Source: Rhodococcus pyridinivorans
GTDB taxonomy: Bacteria > Actinomycetota > Actinomycetes > Mycobacteriales > Mycobacteriaceae
DNA length: 64,000 bases
Assembly (NCBI RefSeq): GCF_900105195.1
Contig: NZ_FNRX01000002.1
Location: 4,092,001-4,156,000 of the forward strand
Direction: 5' to 3'
How positions within the stretch are numbered: position 1 is the first letter of the stretch; every line of letters begins with the position of its first letter. The notes beneath the pieces are model-generated. The model searched no databases. It had not been told where the DNA came from and saw nothing but the letters and a program-made list of their open reading frames with translations. The position numbers were made by a program, and so were the translations under genes. This document shows positions 1-9,415 of the stretch, one piece after another.

Positions 1-1
1 A

Positions 2-277
2 CTCCCAGCGGGAGCAGCTGATTCGCTCTTCTGGTTCGATGTGGCGTCCGGGACCGAAGCAGTCTGGGCACACGAGACCCTCTCCCCCGGCGAACCCGCC
101 TATCTCTCGGGTGATTCGGGTGGCTACTGGGGCGCGATCGCGACCGATCGGGCGGACATGACGAGTTGGTTCCTCGTCTTCCCCGAGACCGACCCGGCCT
201 CGGGGCCGATCGCGCGGGTCCGTCTGCCGATCCGTGTCCCGGCCGGCTTGCACGGAGCCTGGCTCCCGCCGGACTGA
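2..277 (+). CDS. Carotenoid oxygenase family protein, C-terminal part (5' end outside window)
   Basis: The reading frame is open from the first bases of the window and ends at TGA 275-277, so only about 91 C-terminal residues are present. The tail contains DSGGYWGAIATDRADMTSW and ends RVRLPIRVPAGLHGAWLPPD. It resembles the C-terminus of carotenoid/lignostilbene-cleaving dioxygenases, where a 'xRVxLPxRVPxGxHGxW' segment closes the beta-propeller. The family uses a His4 iron centre to split alkene bonds; the ligands upstream cannot be checked here, so the substrate is unknown. The next gene starts 25 bp downstream on the same strand. An internal ATG at 41 is not the true start because homology-like sequence continues upstream of it. 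Confidence 0.75.
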   Translation, partial: LPAGAADSLFWFDVASGTEAVWAHETLSPGEPAYLSGDSGGYWGAIATDRADMTSWFLVFPETDPASGPIARVRLPIRVPAGLHGAWLPPD

Positions 278-302
278 GCGTCGCTCCGGCTAGTTTGGGT
301 GG

Positions 303-869
303 ATGGGTTTCACACGAGCCGAACTCGAGTCCTTCCGCGATGCGGTGATCCCCGATCTCGTCGCGCCCGGTTGCCGCCTGTTGTTCGTCGGCATCAATCC
401 GGGATTGTGGACCGCGGCGACGGGAGCCCACTTCGCGCGGCCCGGAAATCGCTTCTACCCCGCCCTGTTCCGTGCCGGCATCGTCGACCGGCCGATCGAC
501 GCGTCGTCCGGTATGAGCGACGCCGACCGCGATCACCTGCTCGAGCGGGGTGTCGGCATCACGAACCTGGCGCCGCGTGCGACGGCCCGCGCCGACGAGC
601 TCACCGACGAGGAACTGCGTGAGGGCGGACGCCATCTGGCGCACGTGGTGGCGCAGTTCCGCCCTCGCGCCGTGGCGGTCGCGGGCATCACCGCCTACCG
701 CGCGGCCTTCGGCCGGCGCAAGGCGAAGGCCGGGCGGCAGGACGACACGATCGGTGACGTCCCGTTGTGGGTGGTGCCCAATCCGAGCGGGTTGAACGCC
801 CACGAGACGGTGGAGTCGCTCGCGCGGGCCTACGCCGAACCGGCCCGGGCGGCCGGCATCCTGTCCTGA
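303..869 (+). CDS. mug: G/U mismatch-specific DNA glycosylase (Mug/TDG family)
   Basis: A 188-residue protein of the uracil-DNA glycosylase superfamily, usual length for bacterial Mug. The active-site motif GINPG is at residues 30-34, with the Asn expected to activate water, followed by HFARPGNRFYPAL typical of Mug. The C-terminal intercalation motif NPSGLNAH lies near residue 160. The enzyme removes uracil or thymine (and ethenocytosine) mispaired with guanine in cytosolic base-excision repair. ATG 303 is the first start after the upstream stop. The gene stands alone between the carotenoid oxygenase and a convergent DUF1330 fragment, so the context adds nothing to function. Identification rests on both motifs and length. 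Confidence 0.93.
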   Translation: MGFTRAELESFRDAVIPDLVAPGCRLLFVGINPGLWTAATGAHFARPGNRFYPALFRAGIVDRPIDASSGMSDADRDHLLERGVGITNLAPRATARADELTDEELREGGRHLAHVVAQFRPRAVAVAGITAYRAAFGRRKAKAGRQDDTIGDVPLWVVPNPSGLNAHETVESLARAYAEPARAAGILS

Positions 870-870
870 A

Positions 871-1092
871 CTACCGCTGAGCGCCGAACACCTTGTCGAG
901 GAAGTGGGTGGCGCGGTAGCCGGGCGGTGTGCCCTGCACGACGACCGCCCATCCCTCGGAGTTCTCGGTGCGCAGCGGGAGGATCGCCTGGTACTCCGGG
1001 GATTCGTACCAGGACCGGGCACGGTCGACGTCGGGGAATTTACCCCGGAAGTAATGGTGACCGTTCCCGGCCGGCTCTACTGTCGGGTGCAT
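871..1092 (-). pseudogene. Truncated DUF1330-type protein (C-terminal half only)
   Basis: The 73-residue frame from ATG 1092 carries FPDVDRARSWYESPEYQAIL and a following strand ending in VVVQGTPPGYRATHFLDKVFG. This is the second half of a DUF1330 (dimeric alpha-beta barrel) domain, normally about 95-100 residues. The N-terminal half is missing. The start codon overlaps the ATG (1091) of the divergent XRE regulator by two bases, leaving no room for a normal promoter or ribosome site. I infer that an end deletion or rearrangement joined this remnant to the regulator. It could still be expressed as a short protein. Function of DUF1330 is not established. Confidence 0.5.
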
Positions 1093-1909
1093 GACCACGG
1101 TCGACACTCCCCACGCCGGCGCCCTGCTGCGGGCATGGCGCGAGCGCCGCGGCCTGAGCCAGCTCACCCTGGCCCATACCGCCGGCATCTCGTCGCGGCA
1201 TCTCAGCTTCGTCGAGACCGGCCGGTCCCGCCCGTCACGCGCGACCGTGCTGAAGCTGAGTGACCGGCTGGACATCCCGCTGCGCGAACGCAACACCATT
1301 CTGGTCGCGGCGGGACATGCGCCTGTCTACCCCGAGCATCACCTCGGCGATATGCCGATGGCGGCGATCTCCGACGCGATCACGCGGATCCTGTCGTCGC
1401 ACCACCCCTTTCCCGCACTCGTCGTCGACCGGCACTGGACGATGGTCGATTCCAACGACGCCGTCGGGGTGTTCGTCGAGGGGTGCGCTCCGGAACTGCT
1501 GGAACCGCCGATCAACGTGCTGCGACTGACTCTGCACCCGCGGGGACTGGCGCCGCGCATCGTCGATCTCGGGCAGTGGCGCGGTCATCTGCTCGCCCGG
1601 CTGCAACACCAGATCGGTGCGACCGCCGACCCTGTCCTGCTGCGCCTGTACGACGAACTCGCCGGTTATCCCTGCGACGATCCGGTGGAGGAGATCGAAC
1701 CGCATTCGCTGGTCGTGCCGATGCGGTTGCGGACCGAGGCCGGCGAGTTGTCGTTCTTCAGCACGACCACCCTCTTCGGGACCCCGCTCGACGTGACGGT
1801 GTCGGAACTGGCGATCGAGGCGTTCTATCCCGCCGATGAGGCGACGGCCCGGGTCCTGAACCGGATCGTGATCGCCGAATCGGCCGATCACGAATGGTTT
1901 CCGCGCTAA
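1091..1909 (+). CDS. XRE-family transcriptional regulator with MmyB-like ligand domain
   Basis: A 272-residue protein. Residues about 10-65 form an XRE helix-turn-helix (LLRAWRERRGLSQLTLA, then SSRHLSFVETGRSRPSR, where the FVETGRSRPS recognition segment is typical of this clade). Residues about 100-265 match the MmyB-like C-terminal domain, a PAS-like ligand pocket in this family, recognisable by LVVDRHWTMVDSND and by VVPMRLRTEAGELSFFSTT. Members often regulate a neighbouring dehydrogenase or reductase in response to a small hydrophobic ligand (family knowledge). No such target is adjacent; the divergent neighbour is only a DUF1330 fragment, so the original partner may have been lost. The ATG is chosen because the HTH begins ten residues later. 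Confidence 0.88.
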   Translation: MTTVDTPHAGALLRAWRERRGLSQLTLAHTAGISSRHLSFVETGRSRPSRATVLKLSDRLDIPLRERNTILVAAGHAPVYPEHHLGDMPMAAISDAITRILSSHHPFPALVVDRHWTMVDSNDAVGVFVEGCAPELLEPPINVLRLTLHPRGLAPRIVDLGQWRGHLLARLQHQIGATADPVLLRLYDELAGYPCDDPVEEIEPHSLVVPMRLRTEAGELSFFSTTTLFGTPLDVTVSELAIEAFYPADEATARVLNRIVIAESADHEWFPR

Positions 1910-1955
1910 TGTGGAGGTGCGCGTCTGCCGAGCGGATCATGCGGAGGACACCGAC

Positions 1956-2171
1956 ATGAGCACTGCGAAATGGTGGGTTCTCGATCAGCGGGAGTCCGGC
2001 TTCGCCCTCGAACACCGCCCCAGCGGCGACCTCGTACTGATGAACACCGCGACGTCGGAAGAACACGTCCTGCACGGCTACGTGTGGAAGCACTGTCCGC
2101 ACTTCGGCCTGCAGATCCAGAGCGAGGGCCCACCTCCGTACGGACCGTGGGTGGAGAACCCCGAGGAGTGA
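1956..2171 (+). CDS. Small hypothetical protein, 71 aa
   Basis: ATG 1956 is preceded by GCGGAGGACACCGAC, a good ribosome-binding site, which decides this start over an upstream GTG/ATG in the same frame. The protein begins MSTAKWWVLDQRESGFALEH and ends EGPPPYGPWVENPEE; it is soluble, rich in aromatic residues and without a signal peptide, membrane segment or known motif. It lies 46 bp after the regulator gene on the same strand and converges on the RNA-ligase remnant with 7 bp between them. I do not recognise a family. Coding is supported by the ribosome site and by typical high-GC third positions. Confidence 0.6.
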   Translation: MSTAKWWVLDQRESGFALEHRPSGDLVLMNTATSEEHVLHGYVWKHCPHFGLQIQSEGPPPYGPWVENPEE

Positions 2172-2178
2172 GTTTCCC

Positions 2179-2539
2179 TCACGGGATCATCCGTAGCGGC
2201 GTGTGCTCGCCGGTGGCGGTGTCGATCAGCACCGCGCGATCGAGCGTCGCGTCGATGGGCAGCACGTCGTAGACGACCGCGCCCAGACGGTCGAGTTCCT
2301 CACGCCGGGTTCGGGGACTCAGCGAACAGTGCGGGGTCCAGCGTCCCGGGACGTAGTAGCGGTGCAGGTCCGCTCCCGTCGTCTCCACGACCCGCACGAC
2401 GCGGTCCTGTCGCTGCACGAGTTCGGACGAGGGGGCGGGCACGAGCGACGCCCGGCCGCGCCGGAACATCCCGGCCCCACAGGCGCCGGATCGCGCGGTC
2501 GGTCTCGGGGTCGAACAGGAGACAGACCGCCAGCGCCAT
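2179..2539 (-). pseudogene. 2'-5' RNA ligase family gene with internal deletion and frameshift
   Basis: The N-terminus MALAVCLLFDPETDRAIRRL is read from ATG 2539, and the C-terminal half, beginning FRRGRASLVPAPSSELV, is in another frame and ends at 2179. Intact members (about 170 residues) have two H-x-S/T motifs. Here only the second, WTPHCSLSP, remains; the first and some 55-60 residues around it are missing. The junction lies near 2466-2476, where LWGR runs directly into the FRRGR segment of the other frame. Neither reading frame alone gives a complete enzyme, so cyclic-phosphodiesterase/ligase activity is very unlikely. The start overlaps the stop of the upstream CPBP gene as TGATG, showing the two were once translationally coupled. 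Confidence 0.75.
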
Positions 2540-3309
2540 CAGTTGAGTGTGGCGTGCCAGACGAGCGCGGCGGCGAGGGCACCGGCGCCGTTGAGCGACC
2601 AGTGCAGGGCGATGGGCGCGAGGATGCTGCCGCTGCGACGACGCAGCCACGTGAAGACGAAGCCCGCGGCGGCGGTCGCGATCACCGCGCCGACGATGCC
2701 GGCGATCTGCGCGAGCAGCCCGGCACCGAGGAAGGCGCTGAGGCCGGCGTTACCCGCCGTGAGACCGAACGACGAGGCGACGTGCCACAGCCCGAACAGC
2801 AGGGATCCCGCGGCGAAGACCCCGCGTGCGCCCCACACTCGCTCGAGGGTTCCGTGGAGCACCCCGCGGAAGGCGAGTTCCTCGGGGATGACGGTCTGGA
2901 GCGGGATGATGATCATCGAGGCGACGAGGGCACCGGAGATCGTGGCGTAGCGCTCGGAGAGGAAGAACTGCCTGGTGAACGGCAGGGCGATGCCGATCGC
3001 CACCACCGCCAGGACGAGGGCCACGGCTGCTACCGAGTAGAGCGTCCCCTTCTTCCAGTGCCGGGGTGAGAGGCCGAGTTCCGACCAGCGCATGCCGCGT
3101 CGACGCATCATCGCGACCAGCACGCATGCTGCGATCGGCACGGTCGCGATCGACGCCCACGCCGTGGTGAAGTGGGCGATCAGGTTGGTGGTGACGAGCA
3201 CCGCGATCACGACGGCGAGATCGATCCAGGCGTGGAAACGGGGAAGCCAGGCCAGCGACGGCAGGCGTCCGGTCTCGGGCGAGGGCAACCGTTCGATTTC
3301 TACGGTCAC
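2539..3309 (-). CDS. CPBP-family intramembrane metalloprotease (CAAX-protease/Abi type)
   Basis: A 256-residue polytopic membrane protein with about seven hydrophobic segments. The family motifs are all visible: EELAFRG at residues 143-149 (motif 1, two glutamates and arginine), LLFGLWH with His 176 (motif 2) and LHWSLNG with His 236 (motif 3). These residues form the presumed metal and catalytic site in the membrane. Bacterial members process or scaffold small peptides and membrane proteins, some in bacteriocin self-immunity; the substrate here is unknown. Its stop shares a base with the start of the RNA-ligase remnant. Upstream lies a 260-bp gap shared with the divergent fumarase gene. Confidence 0.88.
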   Translation of the reverse strand: MTVEIERLPSPETGRLPSLAWLPRFHAWIDLAVVIAVLVTTNLIAHFTTAWASIATVPIAACVLVAMMRRRGMRWSELGLSPRHWKKGTLYSVAAVALVLAVVAIGIALPFTRQFFLSERYATISGALVASMIIIPLQTVIPEELAFRGVLHGTLERVWGARGVFAAGSLLFGLWHVASSFGLTAGNAGLSAFLGAGLLAQIAGIVGAVIATAAAGFVFTWLRRRSGSILAPIALHWSLNGAGALAAALVWHATLN

Positions 3310-3502
3310 GTGCGATCCCTCCGGAAACTCTCGAACATCCGGTCAAGTGTACGGATCGGGGCCTGCCGGCCGCCGTGACGGCGAACACTCCGGCCTCGAC
3401 TCCCTTGCGGGATTTCCGGTCGTCGGCGACATAAACACGCCGCCGAAAGTCGCGAGACGCAGGTCACATCGAGTTTGCAGGTCGAGTCCGTCACATGCCC
3501 CG

Positions 3503-3534
3503 TTGTCAAGGCCTTGCGCCGGCGCCGCTAACGT
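3503..3534 (+). promoter_or_regulatory. Possible fumarase promoter
   Basis: TTGTCA (3503-3508) and TAACGT (3529-3534, fitting the actinobacterial TAnnnT -10 pattern) sit 36 bp upstream of the fumarase ATG. The 20-bp spacer is longer than ideal, so this is tentative. The rest of the 3310-3569 gap shows nothing I can assign. Confidence 0.25.
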
Positions 3535-3569
3535 GTACGGCGATCACCAGCCCTCTTCCAGGAGAAACA

Positions 3570-5267
<1,698 letters not shown>

Positions 5268-5294
5268 ACCCGACTCGCTGTAGACGCACTATCC

Positions 5295-5330
5295 CGAACG
5301 GCCCGGCAGGATTTTCTGCCGGGCCGTTCG
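5295..5330. terminator. Intrinsic terminator after fumarase, probably bidirectional
   Basis: A perfect 15-bp stem: arm 5295-5309 (CGAACGGCCCGGCAG) pairs with 5316-5330, with loop GATTTT. It lies 28 bp after the fumarase stop and 85 bp before the end of the convergent gene 5415-5807. There is no long U-tract, as is common for actinobacterial terminators. Confidence 0.85.
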
Positions 5331-5414
5331 CGTTCGGGTGGATGTGCACACCGTGCGGACAGAAACACGCTGCCGGAGCGTGTGCTCATGTCCACAGGAC
5401 GAGCAAATTCGGAC

Positions 5415-5807
5415 TCAAGCAGCGCAAGTGTGCGTCCGCGCGAGCACCGCGGGCGACTGCACGACCACCTGCTGCAGGAAGTCGAGGACGATGCCTGGTG
5501 CCGGTTCGGCGCCGGGTGCGAGCACCGCGCACAGTGCGCGGTACTGGTCGTCGCTCATCACGGGCGCGATACGGAAATGCGTCGTCATCGCGAGCGTGAA
5601 GTCGATCCCGAAGTCGCGGGCGCGGACCTGCAGCTGCGGACCGTGCTCCCCCGCGATCAGGCAGACGTCGAAGACGGCCCGTCCGGCGGTGTGCTCGAAC
5701 GATGCGGCCGGAACGTTGTTGCGGACCATCTGCCGGTAGAGAGGTCGCAGTCCGCCGAGCACGACCGGCGGAAGCGTCACTGCTCGAGGACGGTCGGCGG
5801 TGAACAT
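5415..5807 (-). CDS. Conserved-looking hypothetical protein, 130 aa
   Basis: From ATG 5807 with GAAGGAG seven bases upstream. The sequence starts MFTADRPRAVTLPPVVLGGL and contains FDVCLIAGEHGPQLQVRARD and ALCAVLAPGAEPAPGIVLDF; it is soluble, mixed alpha/beta, with no signal peptide or recognised motif. It is divergent from the urate operon, and an inverted repeat sits 47-83 bp upstream of its start. By position it may belong to purine control, but no function can be read from the sequence. I do not recognise the family. Confidence 0.6.
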   Translation of the reverse strand: MFTADRPRAVTLPPVVLGGLRPLYRQMVRNNVPAASFEHTAGRAVFDVCLIAGEHGPQLQVRARDFGIDFTLAMTTHFRIAPVMSDDQYRALCAVLAPGAEPAPGIVLDFLQQVVVQSPAVLARTHTCAA

Positions 5808-5853
5808 GTGATCACTCCTTCAACCCTGCGACCCCACCCGGGTCGCCCACTTC

Positions 5854-5890
5854 TTCTGGAATAAATCCAATAACTGGAACTATTCCAGAA
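5854..5890. promoter_or_regulatory. Paired inverted-repeat operator in the urate divergent region
   Basis: TTCTGGAATA (5854-5863) and TATTCCAGAA (5881-5890) are perfect inverted repeats. Within them are two 13-mers 18 bp apart, TGGAATAAATCCA (5857-5869) and TGGAACTATTCCA (5875-5887); the second is itself a TGGAA-N3-TTCCA dyad. The block is AT-rich against a GC-rich background, 47 bp from the start of the hypothetical gene and about 140 bp from uraD. Which regulator binds is unknown; the PucR protein 2 kb away is one candidate. Confidence 0.55.
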
Positions 5891-6028
5891 AAACGTTCAA
5901 GACGCAACCACCTCGTTGGCCGATCATCCAACCGGCGCACCCGCGGCGAACCGAACTCTGTAGCGCTTGCACCTCCCCCGCCGCACGCCCACCGGACAGT
6001 ATCGAATGCACCGACGAAAGGAGGGTCC

Positions 6029-6535
6029 GTGCAGCTCACAACGGCCCGGTTCGATGCGATGCCCGAGGACGAGGCCGTCGCTCTGTTGCTCGACTGCTGT
6101 TCGAGCCGGACCTGGGCGTACTCCGTCGTCGCAGCGCGCCCGTTCGGTTCGCGCACCGTGCTGCTCACCGCCGCCGCTGCCGCGGCCGAGAACCTCGACG
6201 GTGACGACCTCACCGACGCCCTCGCCGGCCACCCGCGCATCGGCGAACGCAGCGAACACGCTGCTTCCCGTCGCGAGCAGTCCGCCGTCGCCACGGCCGA
6301 CGCCGACATCCTCGACCGGCTCGCCGCCGGCAACCGTGAATACGAGGAACGGTTCGGGCACGTCTACCTCGTCCGCGCCGCCGGCCGCACGGCGCCGGAA
6401 CTGCTGGAGATCCTCGAGCGTCGCCTCGACAACGACCCGGAGAGCGAGAAGGCCGAGATGCGTGCGGCGCTCGCCGAGATCACCCGACTCCGACTCGAGC
6501 GGATCGTCATCGAGACCGCAGGGAGCCGCGCATGA
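6029..6535 (+). CDS. uraD: OHCU decarboxylase
   Basis: A 168-residue protein from GTG 6029, with AAGGAGG six bases upstream. It carries the family signature GHPRIGE (His 68 is the expected catalytic histidine) and FGHVYLVRAAGR, the conserved 'FGxxF' segment before the C-terminal helix. It decarboxylates 2-oxo-4-hydroxy-4-carboxy-5-ureidoimidazoline to (S)-allantoin, the last step of urate breakdown to allantoin in the cytosol. It is the first gene of a three-gene operon; its stop overlaps the uraH start as ATGA. It is a stand-alone enzyme here rather than fused to uricase as in some Bacillus. Confidence 0.93.
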   Translation: MQLTTARFDAMPEDEAVALLLDCCSSRTWAYSVVAARPFGSRTVLLTAAAAAAENLDGDDLTDALAGHPRIGERSEHAASRREQSAVATADADILDRLAAGNREYEERFGHVYLVRAAGRTAPELLEILERRLDNDPESEKAEMRAALAEITRLRLERIVIETAGSRA

Positions 6536-6855
6536 ACACCCTGAGTACCCACGTGCTCGACGCGACGGCCGGTGCCCCCGCGGTGGGGTTGCACGTCGCC
6601 CTCACCGATACGCACGGCGCCTCGTTGGGCGCCGGTGTCACCGACGACGACGGTCGTCTCACCGGTTTCACCGATCCATTGCCCGACGGCACCTACCACC
6701 TGACCTTCGCCACCGACGACTGGTTCTCGCGCCGTGGAGTCGCGTCTTTCTATCCGGAGGTGACCGTCACCTTCCGTATCCCAGAGGGCAGCAGCCACTT
6801 CCACGTGCCGCTCCTCCTGTCGCCCTATTCGTATTCCACCTACCGAGGGAGCTGA
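6532..6855 (+). CDS. uraH: 5-hydroxyisourate hydrolase (transthyretin-like)
   Basis: A 107-residue protein with the typical N-terminus LSTHVLDATAGAPA (His 7 is a catalytic residue in this family) and the C-terminal diagnostic YRGS that separates these hydrolases from transthyretin. The middle segment SSHFHVPLLLSPYSYSTY is the usual dimer-interface strand. It hydrolyses 5-hydroxyisourate, the uricase product, to OHCU. Its start overlaps the uraD stop (ATGA) and the uricase gene begins 5 bp after its stop, so all three steps from urate to allantoin are translated together. Confidence 0.95.
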   Translation: MNTLSTHVLDATAGAPAVGLHVALTDTHGASLGAGVTDDDGRLTGFTDPLPDGTYHLTFATDDWFSRRGVASFYPEVTVTFRIPEGSSHFHVPLLLSPYSYSTYRGS

Positions 6856-6860
6856 CCACC

Positions 6861-7781
6861 ATGACCGAACTGACCGGCAAGATCGTCCTCGGACCGCACC
6901 GCTACGGCAAGGCCGAGAACCGGGTGGTGCGCATCGTGCGCGACACCGACCGGCACGAGATCCGCGACCTGAACGTCTCGTCCTGCCTGCACGGCGATTT
7001 CGACGCCGCACATCTCGAGGGAGATCAGGGCACGGTACTGCCCACCGACAGCCAGAAGCAGACCATCTACTCCTACGCCAAGGAGAAGGGCGTCGAGTTC
7101 GTCGAGGAGTACGGCCTCGCGCTCGCGCGGCATTTCGTCGACGACGTCGAACCCGTCCGCTCGGCGCGCATCGAGATCGAGGAGTACGCCTGGGAGCGGG
7201 TCGTCGTCGACGGCGCCGAGCACGACCACACCTGGACGCGCAAGGGATCCGAGGTCCGCACCGCCGCGATCACCGTCGAGCGCACCGGGACCGACCGACG
7301 CGAATGGGTGGTCGGCGGCCTGAAGGATCTCGTCGTCCTCAAGTCCACCGGCTCGGAGTTCCAGGGCTTCCTCACCGACCCGTACACGGTTCTCGAACCG
7401 GCGGAGGATCGCATCATGGCGACGAGCCTCCAGGCGCACTGGCGGTTCGCGTCGACCGACGTCAACTGGGACACCGTCTACACGGGTGTACGTGCCACCC
7501 TCCTCGAGGTGTTCGCGAACTTGCATTCGAAGGCCCTGCAGCAGAGCCTGTACGAGATGGGCCGCGCCGTGCTCGAGCGGTACCCATCGATCGCCGAGAT
7601 CCGCCTGTCCGCACCGAACAAGCACCACTTCCTCTACGACCTGGCACGTTTCGGAGTCGAGAACGCCGGTGAGGTCTTCCACGCCGACGACCGGCCCTAC
7701 GGACTGATCCAGGCGAGCGTGCTGCGCGAGGACGCCCCCGATGCCGGCATCGCATGGGAGCCCTACACCGGCGCCATGTGA
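6861..7781 (+). CDS. pucL: Urate oxidase (uricase)
   Basis: A 306-residue cofactor-free uricase made of two T-fold domains. Catalytic residues are visible: Lys 17 in HRYGKAENRVV, Thr 62 in VLPTDSQKQT, and the His of APNKHHFLYDL near residue 256. Other conserved parts are VLKSTGSEFQGFL and TLLEVFANLHSKALQ. It oxidises urate with oxygen to 5-hydroxyisourate and peroxide. Start ATG 6861 lies 5 bp after uraH. This is the last gene of the urate operon; the convergent PucR-type regulator ends 30 bp downstream. No fusion to uraD is present. Confidence 0.95.
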   Translation: MTELTGKIVLGPHRYGKAENRVVRIVRDTDRHEIRDLNVSSCLHGDFDAAHLEGDQGTVLPTDSQKQTIYSYAKEKGVEFVEEYGLALARHFVDDVEPVRSARIEIEEYAWERVVVDGAEHDHTWTRKGSEVRTAAITVERTGTDRREWVVGGLKDLVVLKSTGSEFQGFLTDPYTVLEPAEDRIMATSLQAHWRFASTDVNWDTVYTGVRATLLEVFANLHSKALQQSLYEMGRAVLERYPSIAEIRLSAPNKHHFLYDLARFGVENAGEVFHADDRPYGLIQASVLREDAPDAGIAWEPYTGAM

Positions 7782-7811
7782 CCGCTCACGCGGCGCAACA
7801 ATGGATGACGC

Positions 7812-9275
7812 TCACGCGAGAGCGGGTTCCAACGAACGCAGCGCGAGATACAGATCGAAGCGGTCACCGGTGCGCGCGAGGGAACGCCCGGTGAGCGCTT
7901 CGACCCGCCCGATGCGGTAGCGGACCGTGTTCAGGTGCACGTGCAGTCGATCGGCCGTGCGCCGCCACGATCCGTCGCAATCGAGGAATGCCTCGAGGGT
8001 CGCGAGCAGACCCGCGTCGGTGCGTCGGTCGTGTTCGACGACGTCCCCGAGCAGTCGGTCGGCGTACGCGCGACGCAGTTCGTCGGGCAGGGTCGACAAC
8101 AAGTCGAGCGCCGAATCGAGTTCGGCACGTCGCACCGACACCGAGCCCGGATCGTTGTGTGCGGCAGCGCATGCCGACGCTGCTGCGCGGACCGCGCCGG
8201 CCGGGTCGTCGTCGGAACTCTGCCCGCCGACACCGACGAACATTCGGGCGCCGCGCAGCGCCGGCGCGAGACGGCCGAGGCGTCGGCTCAACAGCCGTGC
8301 CACGTCGACGTCGCTGCCGGCCGCCGAGGCGACCACCCTGTTCGCCGCGTCGATCGACGTGACCGCTCCGTCCAGGACGTCCTCGACGAGACCACGCAGG
8401 ACGTCCGGCGAGATCCGGCCCTCGGCCTCGGCCACCACCGCGACCCGCAGGTCCGCAGCGCGCACGGTCGGGGTCCGGTCGGTGATCTCCCATGCCACCC
8501 GGCGCCGTTCGTCGCGCCGGATCCGATCGAGCGCGACCACCGAGGCGAGCTCGGAGAACGCCTCGACGCACTCCGGTCCGCTCTCATCGTGCCGGATCAC
8601 CAGGAACCACGCGTCGATCCGGTCCGTCAGTCCGCGTCCGACCGGCAGGACGGTCAGGTCGCCCGTGAGCCGCAGTGGAAAGCGGTCGGCGGTCAGCGCT
8701 GCTGCGGTGATCCGGTCGAGTTCGGTCTCGTCGAGCTCGGCGTTTCCCGCCACCGTCACGCCCGTGGAGGTGACCAGCGCCGATTCCACCCCGAGCTGCT
8801 GCGCGAGTCCGTCGAGCAACTCCCCCGCACTCCGACCGTCGGCGACGGCGGCGAGCCATTGCCGTTGCCGCGCCAGTCCCGTCTGCAAACGATCCATCCG
8901 GGCTCCGGCCATCTGCCCGGTCATGTACTCGATGACCCGGCTGAACGGCACCTCGTCGGGCACGACCAGCAGCGGCATGCGGTGTCGTGCACACGCCTCG
9001 ACCACGTCGTCGGGTACCCGTCCGTGCAGGGCCTCGCCCGCGGCCATCGCCGTCACCCCCGCTCCGACGAGCCGTTTGACGAACAGGTCGGAGTCCTCGG
9101 CGGAGCGCCGCCACACCAGGCCCGTGAACACGATCGAGCCTGCGCTGACGTAGCGCGTGGGGTCGGGCATGTCGGTGGTGCACGCGCGCAGCACGGGACG
9201 GCTCAGGGCCTCCACGTCGCCGTGCAGTACACCGATTCCCAGCCCCGGCGCCTCCACCACATCTCGAAGAAGCAC
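7812..9275 (-). CDS. PucR-family purine catabolism regulator
   Basis: About 487 residues. The N-terminal 120 or so residues match the PucR purine-catabolism domain (DVVEAPGLGIGVLHGDVEAL and SAGSIVFTGLVW). The C-terminus carries the PucR/CdaR winged helix: LDCDGSWRRTADRLHVHLNT followed by VRYRIGRVEALTGRSL. GTG 9275 is chosen because AGGAGG lies eight bases upstream; the in-frame GTG at 9284 overlaps that ribosome site. It lies between the urate operon, on which it converges, and the deaminase/xanthine dehydrogenase operon, from which it diverges. PucR in Bacillus activates purine genes in response to allantoin-type intermediates; the same role is inferred here but the effector is not known. 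Confidence 0.9.
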   Translation of the reverse strand: MLLRDVVEAPGLGIGVLHGDVEALSRPVLRACTTDMPDPTRYVSAGSIVFTGLVWRRSAEDSDLFVKRLVGAGVTAMAAGEALHGRVPDDVVEACARHRMPLLVVPDEVPFSRVIEYMTGQMAGARMDRLQTGLARQRQWLAAVADGRSAGELLDGLAQQLGVESALVTSTGVTVAGNAELDETELDRITAAALTADRFPLRLTGDLTVLPVGRGLTDRIDAWFLVIRHDESGPECVEAFSELASVVALDRIRRDERRRVAWEITDRTPTVRAADLRVAVVAEAEGRISPDVLRGLVEDVLDGAVTSIDAANRVVASAAGSDVDVARLLSRRLGRLAPALRGARMFVGVGGQSSDDDPAGAVRAAASACAAAHNDPGSVSVRRAELDSALDLLSTLPDELRRAYADRLLGDVVEHDRRTDAGLLATLEAFLDCDGSWRRTADRLHVHLNTVRYRIGRVEALTGRSLARTGDRFDLYLALRSLEPALA

Positions 9276-9415
9276 GATGTTCACCTCCTGGTGACGGTCT
9301 TGGACGATCGCACAGTACGAGGCGCGGATTTCCGAGGTGTTTCGTGCGTGCTGCCGCAGAGGTACATCTGTCGGCGCAGTTGACTGAAGACTCCCGACGA
9401 TCCGAGGAGTCGACT

